Shown piece after piece: positions 41,801 through 51,199 of a DNA stretch of 64,000 nucleotides (position 1 is the stretch's first letter; each line of letters opens with the position of its first letter). This stretch comes from Psoroptes ovis. Taxonomy: Eukaryota; Arthropoda; Arachnida; Sarcoptiformes; Psoroptidae. Below the pieces are notes generated by a model. That model was not told the DNA's origin. It was given only the letters and a program-made list of their open reading frames with translations, and did no database searches. The position numbers were made by a program, and so were the translations under genes. Location: assembly GCA_002943765.1 (NCBI GenBank), contig PQWQ01000014.1, forward strand, positions 558,001 to 622,000. The letters run 5' to 3'.

Positions 41801-43001
41801 ATAATAAAATAATAATAATCATAATAATCAAATTGATAATTATAATTATATGGTGGATAATAATTATTGGATTAATTGTTTTTTTTTTTTGGTTTTTGAT
41901 TTTAATTTTTATTATTATTATTTAGCATTTTCGTTTTTTTTTGTTTTGTTTAATGTCATTATTCAATATGATTTGAATGATTATTATTATTTTGATGATG
42001 ATGATGATGACGATGATGATGATCGAGTTGTTGGTGAATAATGATAATAATAATATACAACGCCCTAAATTCTATTTATGGATTTTTTTTTCGTCTTTCT
42101 TTGATTTTGTTATTTTATATTTGTCATTTATGCTATTTGAATATTTGATTTTATATTTTGAATGTCAATTTCAATATAACATTATGAATTTTTTTTTTGC
42201 AATTTTATTTTCAGATTTCCTGCTCAACCACATATGATGTATCATCCCCATCCACATCCTCACCATCATCATCATCATCATCCTGGATCATCAGCATTAG
42301 CAGCAGCAGCGGCTGCAGCAGCTGCAGCTGTAACAGCATCAACAACACCACCAGCAGCTACATTTTTACCGTCAGCAACACCAGCTGGATTATTGTTAAC
42401 ACCGCCTAGCGCATTTTATTCAGATTATGGTGTAAGTCAAGCAGCAACTGCTGGACCAACTGGCCCGTTTACACCATCAGGTTATCCGCCTGATTCAGGA
42501 GCAATATTGACTACATTTTTAGCTCCAGCATTCGCTGCAGCTCCACCGCCATCATCAACAATAGTCAGTTCTTCATCAGCATCTGGTCATCCACATCATC
42601 ACCATCATCATCATCATCACCAACAGCATTATAATGGCACAACAGCTACAAATCATCATCATCATCATCATGCTGCTGCGGCAGCAGCACAACAAGCAAT
42701 GGTAGCTGCAGCTGCAGCAACTGCATTAGCTGGAATATCTGGACCACCGCCACCACCGCCGCCGCAACAAACCGCAACAGCACAATCAACAGCAATCACA
42801 AACGGTACCAATGCAAATGGAAATGGTGGATCATCATCATCGACAACATCATCGATAGCATCATCAAATTCAGCAGCGGCTGCAGCAGCTGCTGCTGCTG
42901 CATTCTATCTGAATGGACAACATACAACAAATGGTTTTTTAACCGGTGTTATAACTCCATCATCAACAAATGCCTATCTGAATGATGCTAGAATTGGCTA
43001 A
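25774..43001 (+). CDS. RBM24/RBM38 (SUP-12)-like RNA-binding protein, 3' three exons
   Basis: Three coding exons, 25774-25903, 38168-38447 and 42215-43001, join in phase to 398 codons plus stop (1197 nt). The first gives the last third of an RRM, with DGRKANVNLAYLGAKPRNGF, essentially the RBM24/RBM38 signature. The other two encode a low-complexity tail of Gly, His, Ala, Ser and Pro runs with AQPHMMYHPHPHP, ending TAA. Family members bind GU-rich RNA through the single RRM and control muscle splicing, mRNA stability and translation. Such a long Ala/His tail is unusual for vertebrate members but resembles invertebrate homologs in style. RNP1, RNP2 and the start codon lie on upstream exons not found in this window. 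The first intron shown is 12.3 kb and holds a LINE; the second is 3.8 kb and holds three MITEs. RBM24 versus RBM38 cannot be decided: vertebrates have both, invertebrates usually one. Confidence 0.85.
27155..27166. repeat. LINE target-site duplication, 5' copy
   Basis: The 12-mer AGAGTTTTTTCC occurs here and again at 30093-30104, exactly where the element's poly-A tail ends. This marks the insertion point of the truncated LINE. Confidence 0.88.
27168..30014 (+). CDS. LINE ORF2 reverse transcriptase-RNase H, N-terminally truncated
   Basis: The frame is open from 27123 to the stop at 30014, but codons left of 27167 are host flank. No ATG opens the frame, consistent with 5' truncation. Numbering from 27147: RT palm motif A FVSLDISAAFDS near 355-366, RGCPQGGKSSPLLW near 412-425, and the catalytic FADD at 447-450. 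RNase H follows: TDGSK near 689, AELFAIWKALEW near 732, IFTDSY near 752 and SHSGIKNNELADHYAKE near 790-806, giving the D-E-D-D set plus the His. The C-terminus carries CFCGHPWQDGIHLVMDC near 892-908, the C-x-C...H...C motif common in LINE ORF2. All catalytic residues I can recognise are present. The protein would copy LINE RNA at a nicked target, but without its endonuclease this copy is probably not autonomous. Confidence 0.9.
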   Translation: MSITRIFVTKDINWSQFINDIKKWIPSIKRKIECSFDIVQMDNTITCLMNNLKESCKKFLPRITTKSHSFMPLELRNLHKILNNLRRRFQRQKCQNARDAWHVRYIECLKQYKFKLLEYRKKMCREFFTKQNGNTIWKQVYKYCKPSSLNKELTTIVDDSGQWTTNVRETADLLLNKFFPESTDISSDEEIENCDSFEIVNDPPFTLNEVDHAINSESDSKAPGEDGISANIIKTVHKTFPDLFAGIFNQCFNLGLFPTCWKVSIVKIIPKSSSVNNYKNYRPISLLAVLGKIYESLLTKRLAHFIYSHKLLSSSQFGFVPQKSSVDALMCIVEKMKCTLNEKRFGIFVSLDISAAFDSVCFHLIRKKLRKINIPFNLYNSFADYLKNRRAKLPIQNYCASKSLTRGCPQGGKSSPLLWNVFVNDIFDIFLPNGCHLQAFADDFILYCDHRDLEICAARISIALNMINTWAIENCLSFNQSKTIAMLVTRRRKVVMPNIYFKNSLIPFVKKLKYLGVVLDSKLAWNDHMKYIKSKAFSIYNLLKKKFGSNWGLNYEILRLIYLNAIEPILTYACPVWHYSMEKNICKSVLMFTQRTFVLSMIKGYRTISTQAALVIANIVPINIRITYLSNLYRIKHSLYVQNISDYSFQLPISCDEYFHPSTDFNYIVDNCDLDHDFHIYTDGSKINGHVGCAAVIFLPNSNNVVDILKFRLNDYCSVYQAELFAIWKALEWIKMKNCSAKIFTDSYSSLSSCCSSLKNDYLVHKIQTYLMTVHTCMSWVPSHSGIKNNELADHYAKESTSVAEVSYDNCSLSLARSVLSNIAYFEWDSEWRLSAVGSTTRQFFPSVYDRLNSNLAPCHVLTQFLSGHGRFKGYLSRFALGDARCFCGHPWQDGIHLVMDCPRFIKERNSLETTIQRHLSTSVVEVVSNDSSLQLLTGLLRLIYRNL
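30015..30092 (+). other. LINE 3' UTR with hairpin and poly-A tail
   Basis: After the stop come an A-rich stretch, a hairpin at 30032-30056 (arms ACCTTTAT and ATAAAGGT, then CC/GG closing a GAA loop), AAGAAAGTGTCAATT and about 20 A. Structured 3' ends are recognised by the element's own RT in several LINE clades. Confidence 0.75.
30093..30104. repeat. LINE target-site duplication, 3' copy
   Basis: AGAGTTTTTTCC directly follows the poly-A tail and matches 27155-27166 without mismatch. Confidence 0.88.
33430..33452. repeat. (TG)n microsatellite
   Basis: About 11 TG units within the large RBM24/38-like intron. Confidence 0.9.
34367..34450 (+). repeat. Palindromic MITE
   Basis: Starts TATTAGGCTGTCCAAAAAG and ends CTTTCCGGACAGCCTAATA. 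The inner part CCGCTTAATCATTAGAG marks the plus orientation. It is one of the best-preserved copies. Confidence 0.9.
35444..35502. repeat. Local direct duplication
   Basis: CATCAACATCATTGCATCA occurs twice, ending at 35469 and 35502, each preceded by GTAC. The two copies are separated by GTACATAACTA. Probably a small slippage or duplication event. Confidence 0.7.
36969..37050 (+). repeat. Palindromic MITE
   Basis: Core AGGCTGTCCGAAAAGTTC, then ATTCCGCTTAATCGG, ending CTTTCCGGACAGTCAAATA. The TTA at the left end and CCTAA at the right end are altered, so the copy is somewhat worn. Confidence 0.82.
37778..37861 (-). repeat. Palindromic MITE
   Basis: Starts TATTAAGTTGTCCGTAAAG and ends CTTTTCGGACAGCCTAAT. 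Inner TTGATTAAGC indicates reverse orientation. It lies 0.7 kb from an oppositely oriented copy. Confidence 0.85.
38168..38447 (+). CDS. RBM24/38-like exon b: Gly/His/Asn-rich linker
   Basis: Acceptor ATTGAAG, donor GTAAGT. With the G left over from the previous exon the frame reads GFPFASSLARNTIGTISNS. Long runs follow: seven Asn, nine Gly (GGT repeats), nine His (CAT repeats), then Ala7 and FGPGSQFG. It begins with two bases of a codon and ends with two bases. The runs are coded by near-pure trinucleotide repeats, so their lengths are likely to vary between individuals. Confidence 0.85.
40168..40254 (+). repeat. Palindromic MITE
   Basis: Starts TATTAGATTGTCCGAAAAG, core CCGCTTAATCAATAAAG, ends CTTTACGGACAGCCTACTGATA. 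The right terminus carries an ACT in place of AAT. Confidence 0.87.
41223..41307 (+). repeat. Palindromic MITE
   Basis: Starts TATTAGATTGTCCGAAAAG, core CGGCTTAATCAATAG, ends CTTTCCGGGCAACCTAATA, with TA flanks. It lies only about 310 bp from the next copy. Confidence 0.88.
41618..41702. repeat. MITE-like near-perfect hairpin, second subfamily
   Basis: The left arm ATTGTCCGAAAAGTTCTTGC pairs with the right arm GCAAGAACTTTTCGGACAA. Pairing continues inward through CGATTTT against AAAATCG, giving a stem of about 28 bp around a roughly 25-bp centre. This is the most regular hairpin in the window. Its inner sequence differs from the major subfamily. Confidence 0.85.
42215..43001 (+). CDS. RBM24/38-like exon c: Ala/His-rich C-terminus
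   Basis: Acceptor TTTTCAG. Two leftover bases plus A make Gly, then FPAQPHMMYHPHPHPH. It encodes runs of His (7, 9 and 6), Ala (10 to 12), Pro (7) and Ser, with more complex islands such as SAFYSDYGVSQAATAGPTGP and AAFYLNGQHTTNGFLTGVI. It ends at TAA 42999-43001. The islands AAFYLNGQ and YSDYG are the parts most likely to be conserved. No domain is recognised here. Confidence 0.87.
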
Positions 43002-43536
43002 TTTTGGTGACCTTGCATTCGAAAAGAAATTCAAATAACCAACCAAAATAAAGATTTATAAATCATAAAAAAATAAAATAAAAAATACCAGAAAAATAAA
43101 TCTAAATACACACACACATACACCAAAAAAAAAAAAGAAACGAATTTCCAAATTTTTATTTTTGGATCACTTTATTATTATTATTATTATTATTCTTATT
43201 AATATTAATTATTATTATTATTATTATTATTATTAAATATTATTAACTATTTAATTATTTAAAAAAAATTATAATTTATTAATTATTCGAAGAAAAACGA
43301 AAAAAAACGAAAAATTAACATATAAAAAATTATATTTTTTCTCTTTCTATCTCTCTCTCCATGTATTCTCATCAATTTATCATTTATTCATTATTCATTA
43401 ACACATACACATTGATTCATTTATAATTTATTCGACGAGAAAATTGAAAACAAACTAAAAAAAAAAAAAAATGACGAAGAAACAAATTATATTAATATTA
43501 AATAATTGAAAATTTGTTATAATAATAATAATAATT

Positions 43537-43566
43537 CAAACAAACCAAACCAAACCAAACCAAAAA
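43537..43566. repeat. (AAACC)n pentanucleotide repeat
   Basis: Five imperfect units of CAAAC/CCAAA just beyond the RBM24/38-like stop, in the probable 3' UTR or flank. Confidence 0.8.
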
Positions 43567-45487
43567 ATAACAAAGAAAATTCCATATTTTCTTCCCATCA
43601 TTATTTTACTTTCCATTGTTTTTGATTTATTTCACGACTTTTCGAAAAAAGAAATCGATCAATGATTTTCAATGATTTCTAATGTATCATCATCATCATC
43701 ATTATTATTATCATTATCAGCTACAACAGCTCTTTTACATTTGAACATGAAGCATCAATCATGCCTAGTCAAACACACACACAGACACACATTCACACAT
43801 ACGAACCAAAAGAAAGCAATAAATAAAATTAAAACATCTAATACGACAAACCTGTGCAAAAGCAAAAAAAAAAAAGCCAAAAACACATAGAAACTAATTC
43901 ATAAATTTAGCAAAATGTTGAAACTAAAATAAAAATTTGATGAATGAATTGATGAAATGTTCAGGCAAATGTTTGAAATGTGAAATGAAACAAAACAAGA
44001 TGTGGATGCTGCAACATGAAAATATGAATATAGAGTGCCTATATCAAAAAAAAAAAAAAAAAAAAAAACAAATAACCAAAAACTAAAACAAAAACGAAAA
44101 ATTCAAAATCATATTAATAATATTAATGCAACATACATGCATTCATTCAATGAAACAAATGACAAACAAAAAAAAAATTCAACAAACAGCAAAATTTACT
44201 TTAGATCCAAATTAAACAGAAACAAATAGAAAATTTATCAATCAATTTCATTATAATTTATTTATTAATACATTTTATTTGTCATCATCTCCTCTCTCTC
44301 TCTCTGTTGTTGTTGATATTTGTTGTTCAATCAAATGAAACAAACAAACGTAAACAAAATGGGAATGTGTATTTATGTTGCAAATTTGATACAAATGAAA
44401 TGGAAAAATAATCAATTCAAACAAATGGGAAAAAAAATGGAAATTCAATTTTTTTTTTTTTTTTTGTTATCAAACAAACATCCACATGAATCGAATGTGA
44501 ACAAAAACCTGAAACACAAAAACACAAACAAAGACAAAACAAAACTAAACTAAAAAGAAAATACATAAAATTAAAACATTACCATTATTTTACCACCAAA
44601 ATGAATTAATCTCAATTTAAATTCATGAAAAATTCTTTTACATTCATTCATACGTTCATTCAATCATTCAATGATGATAATAAATTGAAAATTATTCGAT
44701 AAAAAGAAAAAAATTTCGTTTCATTTATTTTCTTTCACATTCATTTTCAACACATCAGTGTTGTTCTGTGTTGTTCAATATTGTTTCTATTCGTTTTTCA
44801 TTATTTTGAAAACATTCACGAGAAAAGTGAATGAATCATTTCATTTCCGTTCCATATGATGATGATGATGATGATGATGATAAATTTTCATCAAAAAATA
44901 AAGATGTTCACCATTTATTATTATGCCGATAAGATGCCAGATTTGTATACCGAATACAAACATACTAACACATATATGAAAGCACTGAAAGTCCAATCAA
45001 ACAAAGGGGAGATTAAAAATTGAATCTTTGATTTGTAGTTTTAGCAAGTTTCTTTTCACTTCAATGCATTATTTCTTAGTTTTTCTTATTTTGCTTTTTA
45101 TTAATGATTTGATTTTATTTTTTTTTTTAATTTCAAATTTCAATTTTTCATAAATTGTAATTGTGTGTGTATTATCATTTGTTTCTTATGATTTTATGAT
45201 TCAGATGTCATTTGTTGTTGTTGATGGCGTCGTTATCAATGCTCTTGTCGATGCTGTCATGTTGTTGTTATTGATCATATTATCATGATCATTATTATTT
45301 ATTTTTTTGTGTTCAAAGTTGACAGAAGAAAAATGCACTTGAATAAGAGAGCACATAAATTTTACATGTCCATATACACATGACACTGAGCAGATTTTCG
45401 TTTCTTATCATTTTTTTCGAAGATAAAAATTAAAGAACAAAGAGTCCAATTCAAAGAAAAAATACAAGATTTTCTCAAGAAGAAAGC

Positions 45488-45513
45488 AAAAAAAAAAAAA
45501 AAAAAAAAAAAAA
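45488..45513. repeat. Poly-A tract
   Basis: 26 consecutive A. Another run of 23 A lies at 44046-44068. Neither has a recognisable element upstream. Confidence 0.9.
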
Positions 45514-47360
45514 CGAAACAAAACAAGTTGACAATTGACAATGGAATTTTGATTATTTCTGGATTTTATTTTAAATTTTTCCATGTTTTGGTCAACAACA
45601 GCAGGCTATAGTTTTGATGATCAATTTTCATTTTTTTCTTCTGCGGAAAAAACTAATAATTTTCAAGAAAATTTTCAAAACAAACACATACATCAACCAA
45701 ACATGATTCGGAATTGAAGAAAGCAAACAGAGATTTCATATTCAATTATTTTTCATTATTATTATTATCATCATCATAAGACCGATTGATCCATATATCA
45801 GAAATGGACGAAAAACAATAATATTTAATTGGCAAAAACAAAAACAAAAAAAAAACAACCGGAATGAAATGAATTAAAATGGAATTAAATTGAAATTTGA
45901 AATCATTTTTAAATGAAAATAAATAAATAAATCTTGTCATTTGTAAATTGAAGATTTTTTTCCATTCTTTCTTTCTCTATTTTTCGTACAGACACCACAT
46001 AAATACACCAACACACTAATAAGACAACAACAATTGACAAAGACATTATGGTACAAATTAGACAAATTTTTTTTTTTCGAAAAAAACCCTCAAACTCCAA
46101 AAATTGTGTTTATTACTACGATGATAATGGTGGTGGTAATGGTAATGATGATCATAATAATCATTATTTTTACTCAGAAGAAAAATGAATCATTTTTTAT
46201 TTTTATTTCCAATGAAGAAAATAAATTAAAATTCTTTTGAAAAAAAAATGAAAATTCTTACGGTTTTAATAATGATTGAATTCATATCGTTGGACTGAAA
46301 TAAAAATAGAAAATTCCTCATGATGATCATTATCACTATAATAATAATCATCGTCATTATAATTCAATGATTCAATCGATTTTTTTTATTCGTTGTTATT
46401 ATCTTGGTGTTTCCTCTTCACCATCATCATCATCATCATCATCATTCACAATTCATAATTGATGTCTATTCACACTTATTAATCATCATCATCATCATCA
46501 TCGACAACAACAGCAACAATAAACATCATAAGCATCATCATCATCATCAAACATAACAATTATATTTATTTTAGATTTACCCACTGATAACAATCGCCAT
46601 ATAAGACCAATGAATGCTGATAATAATTCATTTTTTTTTTCTTTGGTTGAAAATAATCTGAACAAATAATCAAAGAAAAATTTCTTGAAAATTGAAAAAA
46701 TAAAGCAGCACCAAAAACAACCACCAAGCAATGAATTAAATGGAAAAAGAAAATCATTTTTTTACCATAATTTTCTCTTTGGTTTGATCAATTATTATTA
46801 TGATTTTGAATCTTGAAGAAAACCAAATAGAAAACAACCAATAACAACACCATATAAACTCTCTCGACTAAACACTCATTACACGAAGATTTTCTCTATT
46901 TTTCTGATTGTAAAAACATCAATCAATTTCGCTTGTTCATGTTCATAATTTATTTTTTCAATTTCTCATTTTTTTTCTTCATTTTTTCAAGAGGAAAATT
47001 GATTGAAATTTTATTTCTTTCGAGACTATTTTTTCATGTTCTAAGATGGAAAAAATTGAAAATAAAACACTGACAAGAAGCAGAAAACAAATACAATGGC
47101 CATTTTCAAGCGTTCATTTTTTTTTCATTCATTAATCATTTTAAAATGAAGAATTTCGATTTTGAAGAAATGAAAATTCCGGAATTGAAAATGGAATAAG
47201 TTTTCCGGAATGAAGAAAGTAATAATAATAATAATAATAATGATTTTCATTTTAAAAATTTGAGAAGATTCACACACAGACACACACGCACACTTTTAAT
47301 ACCTACACATACAAAGCATTTAACAGAAATTTTTCAATCAAAACGTCAAAACTGATTCTT

Positions 47361-47448
47361 TTCCAAAGACTATAGCCTGAGATATTTTCGGTTTTTCAAG
47401 AATTTCCAAAGACTATAGCCTTAGATTTTCCCGAATTTTTTCAAAAAT
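47361..47448. repeat. Imperfect tandem duplication, about 44-bp unit
   Basis: TTCCAAAGACTATAGCC begins two adjacent units (47361-47403 and 47404-47448). Both continue with a similar GA/TA-TTTTC...TTTTTCAA tail. Function unknown. Confidence 0.8.
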
Positions 47449-48386
47449 TTCCACATATTAATTGTTTTTTTTTTCATTTTTCTATGAATAAATTTAAATG
47501 TCATGAAAAATAAAAATATTGAAAATCAAGCTAAAAATTCATTATAAAAATCTTAGATGGCAACAATTAATAAATGAGGATTTTTATGAGAAAAAAAAAT
47601 AAATGAATGAATTAATTCATTTGAACTTTTACGTAAAGATTAATTAATTTCTTCTTTACTCGTTGGTTTTGCTGTGTATCATTTTGTTTGAATGAATGTT
47701 TCAAAGAAATTCTCCTCCTCTCTATATATAATCTTTGATTGTGGTTTTACAACCATGCTTTCATTGTACAGATTCACACACTCATTCAATGAACTGAATT
47801 TTACAATTTCAAAGATTCGCATGCTGGAAAATAAAGAAAAATCTAAGATTATAACATTTTGAATTTTCGAAACATTTTTCTATGGCAAAATAATGTAAAG
47901 TAAGAAATAATAAAGTATAAATAATGATGATGATAGCAAACATCCGGAAAATTATTATTTTAATTCATTCATTCATTCATTCATTTAATAAACTGTATAT
48001 TCTTTATATATTCTTTGGTTTTTTTTCGTAATATATTTTTAGTGTTTGATGAGTTTTTTTTTGTTATTATTGTATTTATTCGATTCTTTGTTTTATTTTT
48101 TTCTCTTCATCTTCTTGTTCCTTATTGTGTGCTGTATTATTACATGATTTTATTATTATTATCTTTAATATTGTACTTATTATAAATGAAAAAGAAAGAA
48201 GAATTTGACTTAGTAGTCGATTAGAACTGAACTGATTTGTAGCAGCCATGACGGCAGCCGCCGCCGCCGCCGACGCCATCATCATTATCATCAATGAATT
48301 TTTGTATGATCAAAAAAAAAAAAAAACTTATTTAAAAAAAATAGGTTAGTCGAACTATGCACATTTGTGTATGGTATGCTGTATAA

Positions 48387-48472
48387 TATTAGGTTGTTCA
48401 AAAAGTTCATCCGGCTTCGAATCAATAGACTTTTTCATGAAAATCAGCCAGAACATTCGGGACAACCTAATA
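48387..48472 (+). repeat. Palindromic MITE
   Basis: Starts TATTAGGTTGTTCAAAAAG, core CCGGCTTCGAATCAATAG, ends CATTCGGGACAACCTAATA. TA flanks are present. Confidence 0.86.
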
Positions 48473-48885
48473 TTTTTACTTATGCCAATTAAACTTTTTT
48501 TTGTTTTTTTGTTTTAAACTTCTTCATTTGAATTTATTATTATTACTTCTATTACTTATTATTATGATTATTACGATTATGATGATTAAACATTAAGCAT
48601 AAATAAATAAATGTACTCATGTATGCATGTTTTTTGTATTGCGAAAAAAAATAGAAAATTAAAATTATTTGAACTAAAACGATTCAATTCAAATAAAAAT
48701 GAATAAATGAATGAATGAATAGATGTGTTTATACAATTCAACAAAAAAAATCGACATTCTTTAAATGCAACAAACGATTGCCAAAAAATAAAAATAAATA
48801 GAAATTAAGAATTGAAAATTGAAGAAAAATAAAGAATCTAATCGAATAACTGAATTCCGAAACGAAAAATTATGCTCGAAAAACA

Positions 48886-49035
48886 ATGCTACCACCACCA
48901 CCACCAACCAACATCGTTGCCGCTAAACATTTAGCTTTGAATACATTTAGTATTGAAAATAATGAAGAAGATAAAAAATGTAAAATGAATTGGTTAAGAA
49001 TTACAGAGAGAAAGGGAAAAAATGAAATTAAATAA
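48886..49035 (+). CDS. Candidate short coding exon or small ORF, unknown
   Basis: An ATG opens MLPPPPPTNIVAAKHLALNT and continues FSIENNEEDKK to a stop at 49033-49035, 49 residues. The first 31 codons have a balanced amino-acid mix quite unlike the surrounding low-complexity frames. A GTAAAA that could act as a donor lies at 48980, which would end an exon in phase 1. Exon 2 of the downstream MTCL-like gene (51419) needs phase 1, so this could be an alternative first exon of that gene. It could equally be a small independent ORF or chance. I do not recognise the peptide. Confidence 0.25.
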   Translation: MLPPPPPTNIVAAKHLALNTFSIENNEEDKKCKMNWLRITERKGKNEIK

Positions 49036-49090
49036 AAAAGATTATAAAAATTAATATTTGAAAACATGGAAAGAAAAATATTACAAATAA

Positions 49091-49091
49091 T

Positions 49092-49125
<34 letters not shown>
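49091..49125. repeat. (ATC)n trinucleotide repeat
   Basis: Eleven or more ATC units. This motif is the commonest microsatellite in the window; other long runs lie near 20718, 22448, 44855 and 46420-46550. Confidence 0.9.
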
Positions 49126-50388
49126 GTGGCAAATATTTTTAACAAATAGCAAATAGCAAATGATTGTTATACATTGGTTATTGAATACAATAATAATAAT
49201 AATAATAATGGCAAGAATGAACATGAGTGAAAAAAAAATGAATTAATGAATGAGTAATAAATAAATACATCGAAAGAACATGATTAAAAATCTATCAACG
49301 AACAGCAAAAAAAATTACGAATTACGGATAGAATTATGGATAGAAAATTACGAAATTAATGATATTTGTTAATAATAATAATAATAACAATTATATTTTT
49401 GTTCATTGGTGTTTTTTAATGATTGAATTATAACCGATCATCATCATTATTTTTTACTTTAATGTTATTATTATTATTAACAAAATATAAAATATAATAT
49501 TGATATCATCATCATTCAATAAAAGTGTTTTTTTCAATTATTGAATACGACAACAGCAGCTACAAATGACACGTTTTAAATGTGAACAAATACAAACGAA
49601 AAGAAAGAAATTGTATTAAATTCAATACAATTTTCATCAAATTTACATTCATTTAAATTCATTAATTTTTCTCTATTCGTTTATTCGTCTATTTTACCAC
49701 GTTTTTTCCAAGTTGTATCGGAATAAACATTAAGAATATATCAGTTCATATCAATGAAAATGTAATTTCAAGCAAGACTATTGAAGAATTTATATTAAAT
49801 ATACAGCCAAACAAACGACAAATGTGATTCAATTTTAATTCATTGGTGATTTTGTTTTTTTTTCTAGTTTTGTTTTGTTAGTGTCCAATCGAATTTATTA
49901 ATTTGAATCGAAAATGTAAATGAAGAAGAAGAACAATCACTTTTTTTTGAATTCAATTTTCAATCGAAATTCAATTTGAGAATTTAATTTCTCGATTGAA
50001 TCACATTTATATTAAATGAAATGAAATAAATAAATAAATAAAAATAATAATAAATAAATAAGACAAATACTTTTTTTTATCACTGAATTTATTTATTTAT
50101 TATTTTTTTTGCTTTCAAATCAATTTTTATTGTAAATTAACCGTATTTTTTATTGTTTTTTGGTATTTTCAATTATCATTGTTGTTATTGTTGTTGTTGT
50201 TGTTTTTAATTAGAATCATCGTCAAAATAATTGGAAAAAACGAAAAATAGAAAAAGATATAAAGACATATCACATTGTGTTTTTTCAATATTTATATGTT
50301 TCTTCTGTGTGTCCGTGTTTGTGTGTATGTGTTTCTGTATATATTTCATTTATTTAATTCCAAAAATAAATTTTTATATTTTTGAAAA

Positions 50389-50472
50389 TATTAGACTGTC
50401 CGAAAAGTTCATCCCGCTCAATCAATAGAGTTGTTCATGAAAATCGGCCATAACTTTCCGGACAACCTAATA
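50389..50472 (+). repeat. Palindromic MITE
   Basis: Starts TATTAGACTGTCCGAAAAG, core CCCGCTCAATCAATAGAG, ends CTTTCCGGACAACCTAATA. It lies about 730 bp upstream of the MTCL-like start codon, so it could affect that promoter. Confidence 0.9.
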
Positions 50473-51199
50473 TTTAAAAAAAAAATTAAATAAAACAAAT
50501 ACAGAACGGATAACGAGAAGAAATTTCTTCCATTTTTTTTTCTCCTTTGATCCAAATTAAAAATAAAATAAATTGATTTCGATACGATTATTATTATTAT
50601 CATGATCATCATTTTTTTTCACAATTTTCAAATGAAAAAACGAACAACGAAATTGTTATGAATCAAATTGAACTAAGCAAACGTAATAATAATAATCATA
50701 AGTAAAAGAATGAATGAAATAATAAGTAGAAGAATAAATGCCTTGAATTTCAAGAAAAAAAAGGGAGAAAAAACCACAAATATTTTTCATTAAAAACCAA
50801 ACCAAAAGTATTGGGTTTTTTTCTTCAAATATAAGTGAGAGAGAGTGTAATGAGAATTTTGGAAAAAATGTAAAATAATAATATACCAGAAATGACAATA
50901 TATTGTGTAAATGCATCATCATCCATCATTCATCAAACCCTCTTTCTGCAACAAAAAAAAAAAATGTGTGTTCATCATAGAATCTAAAGTATATTTGGTT
51001 GAAAATCATGACATTCAAAACATTCAAAATAATCAAACATCGAAAATTATACGGAAATTGTCGTGATCATCGTCGTAATTATTGTCATCATTTTTTCGCT
51101 TCATTCAATTATAATGTGATGTTTGAATCGTTTTTTTTTTTTGCTTTGATTGTTCAATATAATTCATTTATCCATCTACCTATTGGCTAAATAGCGAAA

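Larger units (their letters stand above)
38448..42214 (+). other. 3.8 kb intron of the RBM24/38-like gene
   Basis: Donor GTAAGT, acceptor TTTTCAG. It contains MITEs at 40168, 41223 and 41618, a 29-bp poly-A tract (38854-38882) and AAT/GAT repeats near 41770-42050. No coding exon was seen. Confidence 0.8.
43002..51199. other. 3' flank of the RBM24/38-like gene and intergenic DNA
   Basis: The first few hundred bases are probably 3' UTR, with AATAAA-type signals around 43048-43080. The rest is AT-rich with trinucleotide runs, two MITEs (48387, 50389), a pentanucleotide repeat, long poly-A tracts, a local duplication (47361) and a small GC-rich patch at 48249-48277. One possible short exon at 48886 is listed separately. 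No other gene was seen. Confidence 0.65.

Noticed and set aside
41977..42060. Asp or Met runs (GATGATGAT) suggesting acidic proteins
   Set aside because: ATG/GAT microsatellites give such runs in all frames throughout the window; here they lie in an intron.
43672..43890. 72-codon plus frame after the RBM24/38-like stop
   Set aside because: Built from ATC and CA repeats; lies in probable 3' UTR.
48076..48294. Minus-strand 72-codon frame starting with Met and Ala runs
   Set aside because: Starts in a GAT/GCC repeat and continues as low-complexity Ile/Leu/Lys sequence. Only the GC-rich patch is kept as an observation.
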